From positions 184,728,001 through 184,792,000 of the forward strand of contig NC_060210.1 of assembly GCF_021130785.1 (NCBI RefSeq): 64,000 nt of DNA. Reading direction: 5' to 3'. This document shows positions 1 to 13,110 of the stretch, one piece after another. Source of the stretch: Homalodisca vitripennis (taxonomy: Eukaryota > Arthropoda > Insecta > Hemiptera > Cicadellidae). Made by a program: the position numbers and the translations under genes. How positions within the stretch are numbered: position 1 is the first letter of the stretch; every line of letters begins with the position of its first letter. The notes under the pieces were generated by a model, which was given only the letters and a program-made list of their open reading frames with translations, had not been told where the DNA came from and did not search any database.

Positions 1-2434
1 CGAGAAAAAAAAGGCCCTACACGATACTTGATTTTAAAATCGATCGGTTGATGACACTGTTTGCATACTGCTATTTGAGAAATTACATTTATAAGTTTTT
101 TAAAATCAACAATATCATTTTGGAAATTAGGCTCCTTATCAGTTATGTTTTTTATAATTTTGACTGATATTACCTAGTTTCACTTCTGAAGCACTAACAA
201 CATCATCTGTGTCCTCATTATTCGGCGTAGGACTAGGCTCAGTTTCACTCTCAACTAAACCTATCTTCCACAGTTTCTTCCAAAACAACACCACTACCAC
301 TGCTTTGACACTCTACAACTACTTTCTTTTTGTAAAACTCACTTTTTCTCTTCTTAAAAATTCTATTACTTCTAGGCATTTTAGAAATCAAATGCGTTCT
401 ACAAACAAAAATAACAGTAACTACAATCCACCAAACAGAACTTGTTTTGTTTACAAACACAAAATTGGTTTATTGTAACTGAAGACAGTTATAGACAGCT
501 GTATTTTTTGTTAGTAGACAAGGGGCAGGTGCACCAACCCATAAATCTAAATCATAGTTTGGAAGAATACAAACTGTGTTACTATAACAAATACTTCAGT
601 TGCAATGGAAACACTAAATTGTTGGCATGTAGTATATTTTTCAAAATAAAAATAAAAAATAGTTCCCATCATCGGATTTTAATAGTTTTTGCATTAAAAT
701 GTCAGGAATTAGTCATAGAATAATAAAATATTATAAACACGAAAATTTATAAAAATTTCATTTTTTGGATACGAACCCCTTTAACTGTCTTACTGATCAT
801 GGTAGCAATACGCTAAAGACATACATGAGTTACAGGGAAAATAGTGATCAAAACTAATATTCCTTTCTTAGATTGACCTCACTAAATATCAGGCTATATA
901 TATACTGTATAATCTTGTAAGCGCAGGATAATTCAAAATGATCCTGTAATTTTTGTTTTTGTTTCACGTAACTTATGAATTAATTACATGAATAGTGTTG
1001 TAATGAAGAAGATTACGTACCTGAAACTATTGAAGAATATTATGCACGGTATTAACTACAGAATATACAATAACGACCTTAGTACTTAGTAAACGATATG
1101 ATTTAATCAAAACTGTTTCAGTTACAGTAATCTAAATTTAATTCCTCAATGTATTTAACCACTCATTTATACGTATGGTATATTACACTACAATACACTA
1201 AAAATGACACTGGGTGGACATACTTTGAGTTAGTAGACTGTAACAAAGTAAGATGGACAGTTGTGAAAGTTTTTTCCAAGAGGGTCTCTAACTTTAATGT
1301 GTAATCTCTTCTGGAAAAGACAAAAGGTTTACGGGATAAGGTTGGAAAATATTTTCTCAATCCTGATATATCGGCTCTTAGACTCCGATATGTGTGGCTG
1401 TTTACAGTAAACCGTTCCTCTCACACAGGTCAAATATCAAAGGAATTTATTGCCTTTAATATTTTCTAGTGAGTTACAGCAAAAATGTTTTTATGAAAAC
1501 AAAATTGTAGTTCATGGCCTCCTAATCTCCTCATCCCTTCTCTATTGCATTTTATTCTTAATATTTATAAGCGTTTTGCATGAAACTTGCTGATACCTGC
1601 GGCTTTGAAACGAGCCAAACTTTAAAAACAATGTACGGAGACTTAATTTTAGTCCAAGAAAGTTTACTCTCAACTCTCAACCAGTTACAGTTACACCAGT
1701 GGAATTTCCTGGATATGTGTACTAAAGAACAAACAGGAGATAGATGTATCACAAATTTCTTAACTATGAAAAAACATTTTACGTTTCATGTTAAAGTATT
1801 CCGTGCAGTAAAATAAACATTGCATCATGAAACTTTATATATCAATGATTTCCAGGTCCCTACCATAACAGAAACCACATAATAAAATGTTTAATTTTAC
1901 AGCAAAAACATACTAATACAAAATAAAAAACTTATTTTTGTTGTTTTTACAATATATAAATATTCCTATACTGCCGATACTTTAATTCATTAAAGTATCA
2001 CTTAATTATAACCTGCGATGTCCTTACAATATCAATGTGTACACGATTCTACACTTTGGTGACGTCGGTAACCAATAATATTTGTAATCCTTAAAATTGT
2101 ATATAAGTAAGAAAAAACAAGGAACTTTGAAAAGTAAATTAAAAATATAATGTACCACTCTTATTTTACCTAATATATGGGTTCATTAATTCAATATCAA
2201 TTGCAATGCGTAATTCTACAGCAAAAGTATCAGGAATGCAGAATTGTATCACAAACTTGAGGGATCGCTTCTAAAGTTTGATTAAATCTGACTGATTGAT
2301 TCCCTGTCGATAACAGTAACAATCACATGACTGTTCTGACATAAACTCTTGCTCTCTCCCACTCACTACAGGTAATTGTATAAGAGCACACTTGTTTTAT
2401 AGACACCACTACAGTTTGTTTCTCTCTCTCTTAT
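1..2434. other. AT-rich intergenic DNA, no gene recognised
   Basis: Six-frame reading gives only frames below about 95 codons, with no recognisable domain and no supporting splice or codon signals. The sequence is AT-rich and behaves like intergenic or intronic DNA. A 78-codon plus-strand frame at 1580-1816 looks protein-like in composition, but nothing supports it as a gene. Confidence 0.6.
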
Positions 2435-2490
2435 AGGACAACAAGCTTAGAAAATTGAACCTAGTCCTATAAGGACCTTTGCGCTATGTA
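2435..2490. repeat. Dispersed repeat, copy 1 (pair with 10,040)
   Basis: About 55 bp here match 10,040-10,095 with only a few mismatches. Both copies contain the blocks AAGCTTAGAAAATTG and TAGTCCTATAAGGA. The match ends abruptly on both sides, as expected for fragments of a mobile-element family. CCTATAAGG is a near-palindrome. The family is not identified. Confidence 0.6.
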
Positions 2491-2750
2491 GCATTTGCTA
2501 CATAGGCAATACAAAATATATTTATTAAGTATTTATGGGAGTAAATATATGCGAAAATATTTTATAATTTAATTACCGCTGTCAAAGTATAGGTAAATTA
2601 AATTATGTAATTTCTCAAGAAAGGGTCTGTGGTTTAGGATGATACAGTGAGACAGCAGGTATTTCTTTTAATCTAGTTTGTTAACGTGATTACAATAGGG
2701 CTATTTTGAAGATTACTTTTTTCTCTCTGACCTTGTGATTGATAGTTAGA

Positions 2751-2835
2751 GGCCAATCATAGGCTTGGTTTTTAGTTAGCTGGTTTACTTGAAGAGGAGG
2801 TATAAATAACTACGCCACGCGTTTCTCTTTTTGGT
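2751..2835 (+). promoter_or_regulatory. Promoter-like CCAAT plus TATA arrangement
   Basis: GGCCAATCAT at 2751-2760 is followed about 40 bp later by TATAAATA at 2801-2808. This spacing is typical of a CCAAT/TATA RNA polymerase II core promoter, which would place initiation near 2831. No reading frame of note lies downstream. It could be the promoter of a solo LTR, of an unseen first exon, or chance in AT-rich DNA. No LTR ends or primer-binding site could be confirmed. Confidence 0.25.
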
Positions 2836-5800
2836 GTATTATGTTGCGGTTAATTTAGTTGGTGGTTTGCGTCCTAATAACTTTCTGTCCCCATCTATAG
2901 GAATTTTCCGTTAGTAGCTCTTTTATAGTCGAATTACCACTTTCAGACAGCGGTTTTGCTGTTTACTAATGGTAGCTTTCTTTACAGGGATATTGTATAA
3001 ATGTCATAAGAAGATTTGAATTCACTTAATGATTACGCACGTGTTCTAGAGAGCACATGTCGTTGCAAGTATAGTTCAGAGTACATTCTTCAAGTTTAAT
3101 ATTGTTTAAAAGTTACTGGTAGTAACCATTTAGTATTCAAAAATCAGAATAATATATACATATATACTTTAAGATATAAAGTTTTTAAGAAATATTTTGG
3201 AGTGAAACATAGTAAAATTACAGTTTGAACTTTCAAGTAAGTACCAAACAATAACAGGGTGTGACATTGGTACGAAGAATTTTTCAGGAAGTTTTATTTA
3301 GCCTCTTTTATAATACAAAAAATTGCATTTTTTGTGTAAAATTATAATCTTTATTTTATTTGAGTTTTATTAAGTTACATTTTTAGTTCGATTTTATTTT
3401 TGATACAAGAAATTAAATTTGATTTTAGTTTATTTTATTTGACGGAAGAAACCCTTTTCTTGAGAAAAATTTTATAACAACAGTGGTTGTGTAAGACAGA
3501 TCTGAACCATCCTCTACAGTCAAAACAGGCAAGGGGTGGCACACCCTATGTCTAAGCTGGCAAGAACCTTTAACTCCTAGGGAACAAACCCTATTAATTC
3601 CAACAGTCTAACGGGCCCAGGTAAGTACTTTTTGGAACGCCACGGAATTAGGTAAATGCAATGACTAAGGCTTTTCGCAGGCATGAAAGACTTGCAGGCA
3701 TTGAAAATAATTCAGAGAAAAGGATTGCATCAGTACAATATACAGCAATGAATTAAATATCACAAATCTCAATTTAATTTTGATTGTTTTGGGAAACTAC
3801 TAATTACAAGTAAAATTTTTTTAAATAAAGTTCTATGGCAATATTTCGAACATTGTAGAGTTAATGGTGCCCCGATAGTGGTACGGATTAGTGATGTTTT
3901 CATTCGGGAGTTGTTCACAGCAGCATTATTATCCATTTTGTATATTACAACTATACCAGATAACTCTTAAAAGAAGAAAAATATTTTCAAATCCTTCGCA
4001 AACCATTATTCATTTTCTCCATCATTTACGAATATTTAAACATTTTAGTCATACATGATGATGTGGGTAACACAGTGAAAGATTGTAATCCGTTTAAAAC
4101 CGTGTACATTGGAGTAACTATAGCATTACAATCAGGTTTAGAACTCTGGAGTGAGCCACAACATATTCTTTGAAAAAATCTATTTTTAAATTCCATCTTC
4201 ACATGAGCTATAACTTGCCCTGGATCACATGCTGCCTCTGTTGAGAAGAAAATTGAAAGAATATTTGGAAAAATATATATTTTGGTTTTCATTGTCTGTG
4301 TCCTTTTCCGAGTAAAATATGTTAAAATCTTTAAACATTCTTAACATTATCATAGTATTTAATGAACCAAAGTTTTTGAATCTGCTTTAGTTCCTTCATT
4401 AACTGCTTAAAACCACTTTAACATTTTATCAGTATAGATTTTACAAGTCACAGGATATATAATACAGGTGTACAATAATCTGGAGACATCAGGATTACTG
4501 TTAACCTTTTGCTGGTCACATTACTTAGTTAAGCTTTTATAAGGATGACCAGTAAAACAACAGCTGTGTATTTTGTACGGTTAAAAAAGACAATGATTAA
4601 TGCTATGAAAATATTTACTCGAAATATTGCGGTTCGTACTCGAAATAATAAAACATTTCTTCAACGAAGTTTGGGATTTGTGTGCTTGGAAGCGCTTCAA
4701 CTTTTACGTAATTTCGGACAAATATTATCTTTGAAAGTTTGTTTGTTTGATAGTAAACTTATTTATGTGTGAACTAAACCATACTGGGATACCTATAATA
4801 AAGTAACCTAGAATAAACTTAACTACAGGATATACAAAATTTTTTCTTGTAATACGTTTAATAAATAACAAATATGTATCCTTTATGAAAAACTACAGTA
4901 GATTTTACAATAAATTTTTTAAGTAAATCTAAAGTAATGTATATAAAATAAACTTTGAAGTTTAAAAATAAACCCTTCTTGTGGATTCTTTTGTTTGTGT
5001 TTGAGTAATTTTGCATTTTGCGCATTTAATGTCAGTAAAATGTAATTTACTTGAAAGAATGGTCAAAATATTTATAATTACTAACTTTGACGGTATCACT
5101 CCAGCTTTATAATGTATTTTCGACATATAAATTACAATATTACAAATATATTTTGCACATGTTATTGACTAAAATATGTTATTAAAAGAATTCAACTATT
5201 GCCAGGCTAAATAGAACTTGAATCAAAACACAAGATCAAGTCACTAAAATTTTATTTCAAAAATGTGTTCGTTGTTTTGTATCGTTCCTGCAAACCAAGC
5301 TTGCGCTTAAAACAATGCAAGTCCTTTCGAAGGCTTAGAGTTTTAAAACAAAGCATGTCGCTGAGAGGCGTTTGAATTGTTGAAGGAGAAAGTTAAGAAA
5401 GCCGCAATTGAAAGTCACTTCTTAAAGAATCCCTCGACTTTGACGATGACATTTATTTTAGAGTAAGCGTTTTGCAATACAAATTTTTAGAAACATGTTG
5501 CTTCAGAAGTAATTAAGGGATCCTTTCTTTTCTGTGCAATATTTTAATGATTTCCACAAATATGTACCGAATTGCTGTTTAATGCTTTATTTACATTGTA
5601 AATATTAACCCGAGCTTTGTTATTTCTCCTTTAAAGTTACAAGTCATTTCGAAGTATTCGTTGACACTGATTATTATTCAAATTGAACAGTCATAGCTAC
5701 TTGCACGAGTTACAGCTATTTTTTTATCTGATAGTGTAAAAATTATCAACGCTGATCAAAGATTGTTTAGGTTTCAAAAGTTTTCCAAAATGGCAAGACA

Positions 5801-8800
5801 GGCGGACAATGTATGAGGCAATAAGATTACCTGTTAACCTAGATTAATCCGAATGTTTTATTGTAGGTGTGTCTAATGACGAAATGATGTAAATATTTTA
5901 TTCTAAGCTTCTTCGTGGCCGACTTTTTTGGATCTTTTCGGACGAACTGAAGGTTCTAGGAGTCAAGTATGTGACATTAGGAGGAAGGTGAACTAAAGTT
6001 AAACTATTGAGTTGCGTTTTATATGTTCCAGCTTAGAACTTGGGATGAGACAGTTTTATTCATTAATTTATAGGTTTAACTAAACGTCTCTTAGAAATAT
6101 GTTAAGCGCCTGTTAATGTTTTTTCTGAATATAGTTTTCTTCTATTGCATCATTTATTTGCACCTACGCTGTATAAACTTCCTTTATCTCTTAACATTTA
6201 CACGTTACACAATTTTCAACATTAAACCACAAGAAGTAGTACAGGTTTTTGAAGGACGTGTTTTAAATACTTTTAGTTTGTGCTTTCGAGTGTAAATTAA
6301 AATAATTTACATAACATCTTTATCAGCATGTGTTCTGAGACAAGTATGGCATTTATTTGTTTAGCAATTCACAAATACATAAAGGCGACGTGATATTTTT
6401 AAAACATTTGCTTTACAGTTAAAATTCAGCGTTTGAGAAATAACGCAGGATTCAATTATTGACGGTAGTGTGTGATATTTAGGTTATAGAACATTAAATT
6501 ATTAAGATATTATATCAGCCTTTCTCTATAAATTATACTTCGTGATCGAATTTTAGTAAGATATAGAGCCTAACAAGGAAGTAATATGCAATTGTAACCT
6601 AAAGTTTAGTTTTCAATCTTCTTAATATTACCAAGAGAAAAATTTGGTATAAAATTATTTTTTGGTGTAGTAAAATCAAATTGTATAATAAAAACTGAAT
6701 TCTATTTCAGATTACTATTTTTGTTAGTAGCTACAATTTCAATGAACTATTTCGTAATTTAATTTAAATTTTGTTTATACAATATTGAAAAATATAAATT
6801 ACTAAGGTGTTACATTTCTAAAACGTTTATAATACACAATATAAACATGTCGGTAATATGAAAAAGTACATTAATATTAAATATCGGTGCTGACTTGGGT
6901 CCTCATCTGGCAGGGTCTAATATTCGGGCAAAGATGAAAATTACAGCAATCGGGGAAACCATTCAGTATTGTGCTACTTCGCAGATGGGAGTTGATTAAT
7001 CGAGTCTACATTTCCTATTGTACTCAAGCATTAGCTGGTAACTGAATAATCTAATCATCGTAACGTAGCGAACACATTAAACAATACATGATGAGTTGTG
7101 TGTAGTTGATTACGCGTAACAATCGCGGCAGAGTTGCGACATTGTTCGTGCACTACCGATGTTGTCTTAGACGTACAAGTATTGTTATGAAGAACATTAT
7201 AAGATGTTTTCAAGCTAATAAGGGCATCAAGCTAACATAGTACAGTCAGGAAAAAGAGGAACCAAGTTTTACTTTAGAGCAAACTTACCCAGCTGTAAGT
7301 GAAATGTATATTGGTGAGTGTGCAGTAGTAATTGGGTTAAACATATCAAGTGATATAAAATCTAGATTTTGTTCTAATAAAGTTAAAATTACGTATCGAC
7401 TTTCTAACCAACAGGCATTTGTTTTGTGTTGAATTTAAGTTTGATATTACATAACTCAATATAAGAATTAATGTTCTTATGCTTAGTGTGAAAAATCACT
7501 GGTTTTAAATAGTTATATATGGGTGGAGAACCCAGCTATAAACCAATTATTTCAAACTAATTTTTCCCGATGGTTACTTATACCGTTTACAACTAGCTTT
7601 AGTTTGCTCTACACATTAAATTTAACTATAGAAATCTTAATATTTAAGACTCTCTTTTTTATTGTTGTATATTATTTTAAAATCCAGTTAATAATATATT
7701 TTATGATCAAATAACTTATTATAGTACCATATTTTGTTATGTTTGTATTTTAGAACATGTACACCACGTGGAAAATATTCTACGTTTTAATAATATTTGC
7801 TCTTTTATGTACACATTGTTAATTTCATTATTTGTATTTATAATTTTTGTATGTTGTACGAATATTTTGTACAGCTTATTACTAAGTAATTATTAGTAAG
7901 GAGAACTCACGTTACCATAATTAAGATTTTACTTAAATTAATTTAGATTTTTGCTCAATTTACATGTAATAAAGTCTTAGGTTGCTGTATATCTCTTATA
8001 CAACACATTTCTAATATAAATTTGAGTTATCTAAATAAATAAATAAATACCTTGGAATAACTGTAAATAACTTTGCAAACTCCCATTTGGCTTGAATAGA
8101 TTAAGTTCCATACGTATATTCCATTTTTGTCTCGCACTCATATAATGTAATAACATTTTAGTTTTCTTATAAACAATAAGTTAATGAAGTAAAAAATAGA
8201 TTATGGCTTTACCTTCAATGACCTATAAAATGTATAAGTATACGCTGATTTGTTGCATCCAAACATGCTATCATGTTTATCTCATATCGTGCTGCCATAT
8301 ATTAAACAAATACACTGTTACAATAAGCGTGCTGAACGCTTATCACAAGGTAACGTGCTGAAGTAGTAGGCTTCTCAATATTTTATCCTTTATTCTGTCC
8401 ACGTACTTCAGTGAACGACGCGCTGGGTCAGACCATCTTGGCCTTCCTGTACATACGGATTCGAACGACGTGCATTTTTTCCCATTCTCCCGTATTCATT
8501 TTACCATCCTTCGATTATATTTCTAGCAGTTCGGCTTCATTATATTGAACTTATATTTCAAATAATGGTAAGCCGGTAACATACATCAATTTAGTATCAT
8601 AAAAGGTACTAATATATAAACGGAAACACTAAAATGTATTTTTAAAGTTAGTAGTGACGTATAGACTAAGGATATAAAGTATTAGGAAAATACATACACT
8701 GATAATTGAAAGTTAGACAAGAAATATGAACAAAGAAGAGTGTCGAAGTAATTATAAACGTCAGAAATTGTGTAATAGTTTCAGGATTGATTGTATTTCT

Positions 8801-10039
8801 GTTACATATATAAGATTTTACTACTATTTTGTACGTAATGAATCAAAAATTCAGCCATTCACCATTTTTGTATGTTACCACCTTATCCACTAAGTTTCAG
8901 AGGCTGGAATTTAACCTCTTCTTCAGGTATCAAAAACGTTGACATAACTTGACATAAGGTTAAGTATGCATAAAATTTAAAAACTAACCAATGGATGGCG
9001 ATGAACTTCTCAAAGTGAATTTTTGAGAACATAACAATCTGTACGTTATAAACCTGGTATACACGTGAAAAATCAAAGCTCTTAGAAAAAGTACGAACCA
9101 TAGGCGCACTTTAAAGTAAATTATGGCCATACCAGAACAAATTTGGGAAATTCTAGCCTGTTTAACTTTTAAGATACCTCTAATTATATTGAAATTATTT
9201 AAATTAAAATAGTACAATCACATAAAAAATCTATAAAAATATAAAAGTAAGATATACTAGCATTGTAACAAGCTTGTATTGGACGAATCGCTGGATGACT
9301 TAATAATCACACAGTCTTACAAACAAAATATATTTCTATACCCTAAACATTTCTTTTGTATCAACGCAAAGTTCCCAGTACTATTTCTTAATAATATATT
9401 TTCCTGTAATTTGATTCCACTGCGATGATCATGCAGGTAACCTCAAAAGCTAGATTATGAATGTTGAACACTAAATCATTGATCGTGAAATAAATGTTGC
9501 AACGAAGTTAGAGCTTGAACCAGCCTAAAACAACCAAAAACTAGTTATCTTTAATCCTTGACATAAATAAAAACGGCTTGACCTGAAGGGTTAGTTAAAC
9601 ACTTGAAATTTCATTACTGGCTTCATCGTTAAAAACAAAAGGGTAAGAACTCAATTACTTTGTTTACTTTATTATTCTTTAAGGTTAGAAGTTTCAATAG
9701 GTAGGTACACTAAGTTTTCGGTTTATTAATTATTATAATTCGATAAATTGATACTTTCGGACACGGTGCGTGGGAATTCAGCTACATGGCTCAACTTGAC
9801 CAATTTGTAGAACGGATACCACCACACTTGTGCCTGAAGTTGGTGTTTAACTCAGTTAACTAACAATGTTAGATGTTCAGTTAATATTGTTTTTCGTAAT
9901 ATACTAACCTCTGGTGCAATTAAATGTTATCACTACATTTATTAATATATTGCGTATGGAAAATTATTACAGTATTTAGGCAAGTTGAATATGCACAGCT
10001 TACTTGATGTATTTACAGGAGTTTTTTCTTTTGTTCTGT
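2836..10039. other. AT-rich intergenic DNA
   Basis: No gene is supported. The reading frames are short (longest about 88 codons, minus strand, 4026-4292) and match no family that I recognise. A stretch around 3525-3620 (GGTGGCACACCCTA and following) resembles 24,985-25,050 (GTTGTCACACCCTACG) and is probably a fragment of another dispersed repeat. The segment 6,880-7,160 is somewhat less AT-rich than its surroundings, but no clear feature is seen there. Confidence 0.5.
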
Positions 10040-10095
10040 TAGGACAAGAAGCTTAGAAAATTGCACTTAGTCCTATAAGGAACTTTGTGCTGCTT
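10040..10095. repeat. Dispersed repeat, copy 2 (pair with 2,435)
   Basis: This is the second copy of the roughly 55-bp sequence at 2435-2490, in the same orientation. It shares AAGCTTAGAAAATTG and TAGTCCTATAAGGA. The DNA to its right (10,100-10,330, including GGGGTAGGAGCCGCCCCC) is less AT-rich than the surroundings and may belong to the same element, but it has no counterpart near 2.5 kb. Confidence 0.6.
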
Positions 10096-10616
10096 CCGGA
10101 GTGACAGAATATTCTGGATGGGTAAGGTTGGGGGTAGGAGCCGCCCCCTGGCGAGGTTCATGAGGAAAAATTTAGGGCACTAATCTTATGTAAATTAAAA
10201 TTAGTGCAATGCTACATTACACCTTCCGCTTAGTGTAGCGTTTGAATTCTGACACTGGTACAAAATGACTTCTGGAATCTACACTCAAAGCTTTACAAGC
10301 ACTCAAGCTTGTATGAAGAAATCCATCGGTATTCGCATTACATCAACACTTCCCTCTTCTTTGTGTGTGAATTACAATTAGATTAAAGACTAAGTAATAA
10401 CGATAATTTTATACTATATAGCAGGAATAAAATTATTAATTGGAAAATATCATTTTGTTTTCAAATTTATTTACTCTCCACCATCAATGAACTCAACATT
10501 GCTAATCAAAAATTTAAAGTATTTAGGTTAGTTCGTTAAATTTCTCTAGTCCCTTTACGCCGAATTATATTGCTGCTATTTATATGCTATTTATATGACT
10601 ATGTAAAAATTATCAA

Positions 10617-10810
10617 TAACGTTTTTCCAAATCCAATGGAGTGATGTGCACTATTATTGAACTCGATGTTCTATTACAACAAAGCCTCATTCAAAGTTTT
10701 AAGTCCACAGATCAGCTGTTCTTGAAATATGCTGTAACAAAACAGGCAGACAAACAGAAATCACAATTTTCCAGCCTCTCAAAAGATAGACTTCGTTAAT
10801 GCTCAATCAA
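10617..10810. repeat. Dispersed repeat family A copy
   Basis: This is one of at least seven diverged copies of a roughly 200-bp sequence in the window. Shared landmarks, in order, are a block like CATCATCGAACTC, a block like CTTCATACAAAATTTCAAG, a CAGACAGACAGA stretch, TTTTCCAGCCTCTC, and GACTTCGCTAATGCTCAGCCAA. The copies differ greatly and vary in extent, which suggests an old, abundant family. It could be a SINE or a short non-autonomous DNA element. No tail, tRNA-like head or target duplication could be defined. Confidence 0.55.
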
Positions 10811-12890
10811 TATTAAAGCCTTTAATCTGGTTAAATGTATGTAATGGCCAGAATTAAAACTATTTGGAGTTGTTTTTTTGTTTGTATTCTTTTCTTGATA
10901 TCAGCAAACGCTAATGATTAACTGTTAATTAATTTGAATCACCAAATCTAGTCTCAATCAAGAAACAAAGGTTATTAAATTTCTCCTATTTTGTACCATT
11001 GAAGACGCTGGAATTTGCTATTTTAATGTTACATAATAACACGAGATAATCAAATAAACGTAAAAAGGTTTTACCGTGAAAGCATTCACTGCTGACCAAT
11101 TTAACGTAAAATGGTCGCCAATTCACTGAAACCATTTTAAGTGTTAAAAGGTTTTCTGCTGCATTGAATTACGGTTTGTAGAGAACTGGATGGGACCGTT
11201 GGCTGATTGGAAATAAAAATAGTGACTAACGTATATACAACTCAGGAATAGGAGCTCGCGTTATATAGTTAATCCACTGTATTATGACACTTGAATTTAA
11301 TGCTTTACATGATACCAAAGAGTTCAAATGGAAAACTTAAGATGCTAAGTATATATGTATAGGATGTTTCTGTAGCGATAGTTGTGATGATTGAATGAAT
11401 GACAGTCGAAGGCAAATATGACAACATGTATTTTACATATGTTGCGATATTTATCAGATACCATTTGAAATTATTTTACGTTACAAATTAACTCTGAATA
11501 TTTCAATGTACATCTACCTGCACACGCGAAATTTTTATAACTAAGTGGTACAAATTTTGCACTCTCTGTAGGTGTTCACTCAAAAACAGTTTATTCTCTA
11601 CCATAGGGGCTTTTTTCCTTGTAACATAACTCTGCAATGATTAAAAGATTATTCATGTAACTAAGTTATCCTCCAGTAATAATCATGTATATCAGATGTG
11701 CTTCGGATAATATTCAATAGAGGCTCTCTGACACCATTATTATCCTGCATAAAAGTGCAGGCGAACCGTGGGCAACAACCCGTGTGTAAAATTAGACTTA
11801 ACAATCTAAGTTTACGTCGAATACTCACTGCTATTTCTGAGGAATTTATAATTTACAGGCATCCAGATATAGAAAAGTTAAACAATTATAACATAAAGTC
11901 AATGTAAATACGCACACTGTCCAAAGTACTTGGCAATGTCCAGCGTATTTAACGGCAACGCTTGTGAAATATGAAATAGATGGCGAGGAGCCAAGGAGTG
12001 TAACAGCTCTGACTTTGTTTTTCAGGAAGTCTCCTACATCAAGTGCAAATAAACATTGTACTTTATGGTGTCAGATGAACTTGCTTACCCGGCGATGACC
12101 TTGGACATTTGGAAAGTAAAAACTAAATTATTTACAACATAAGACACTAATAAATACAGTAAATTAAAATAATGATACAAGAAGGAATGGATAATAGGAT
12201 TTCTGAATTTTGTCATCGTTATTATGTTACCAAATGTATACCACTATGTTTAGAAAATTGAAATCTAACATCTTTATCATTTGTGAAGACACTAATGCAT
12301 GTACTTCAATACTATAATATGCGGCAATCAACCAAAAGTAAAACTAAAAAATAAATGAATCATTACCAAAACCAGCTTGGATTTCAGACAGGAAAAATTA
12401 AATCCATGCTTTCGAAGGTGGGAGAATGCCACACCATGTTGTCACGTAACATGCTTCGCTAAGGTGGGATGGAATATATCAAATCTATAGCTCTTTTCTT
12501 TCTCATGACGTACTGCAGAGAGATGGACCCACAGCTATACAGAAAAGAAATGTTTTTAATTCCTTTGGAAGACAAAACAGAAACTGCTAATGGCTCAAGC
12601 TAATTTATAAGGTCAAGTTTCATGCAATATACTGTCTACAGATACAATTGTTCCTGATAGGTCTTTATTATAATATTTTAATTTACCAAATTCATTAACT
12701 TAGGTCTTAAATAGGTTTTATTAAATAATACAACACCGGAAAGTGCTGAAAACTAAATTTTGTCATCGGCTTTTAACAATTATATTCAATTATGTTTCTT
12801 TTTTAGTTTAAAAATAAGGTACATTTTTAAAACTCATAAGACTGTACTTAGTATGTTTAAATGTTAAATTATTCCACTATTTACTCGTTT

Positions 12891-13110
12891 CTGTCATGGT
12901 TACCGATAAGAACAATGTACAAAATAATATTCGTTAACGCTACATCTTGCGGAGTGACATGCAACATCATCCAACTCAGTGAACTGTCTAGAAATGTAGC
13001 TTGATGCAAGTATTTAAGACAGGTGGTTTTCGGATATTGTACAGATAGATAGACAGAAAAACAAGCAGACATTACATTTTTGCACCTCAACTGATAAGCT
13101 TCGCTGATTC
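12891..13110. repeat. Dispersed repeat family A copy
   Basis: Same family as the copy at 10,617. It contains the 5' landmark CATGGTTACCGATAAGAACAA, a GTTAACGCTACATC block, a CATCATCCAACTC block, the AGATAGATAGACAGA stretch, and an end at AAGCTTCGCTGA. It is more diverged in the middle than the copy at 60,262. Confidence 0.5.

Noticed and set aside
2650..3120. Solo LTR around the CCAAT/TATA arrangement
   Set aside because: No TG...CA ends, target duplication, polypurine tract or primer-binding site could be defined.
4026..4292. Minus-strand 88-codon frame with an N-terminal hydrophobic stretch and several cysteines
   Set aside because: It could pass for a small secreted protein, but no family is recognised and no exon signals or neighbours support it. 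Similar-length frames occur by chance in the window.
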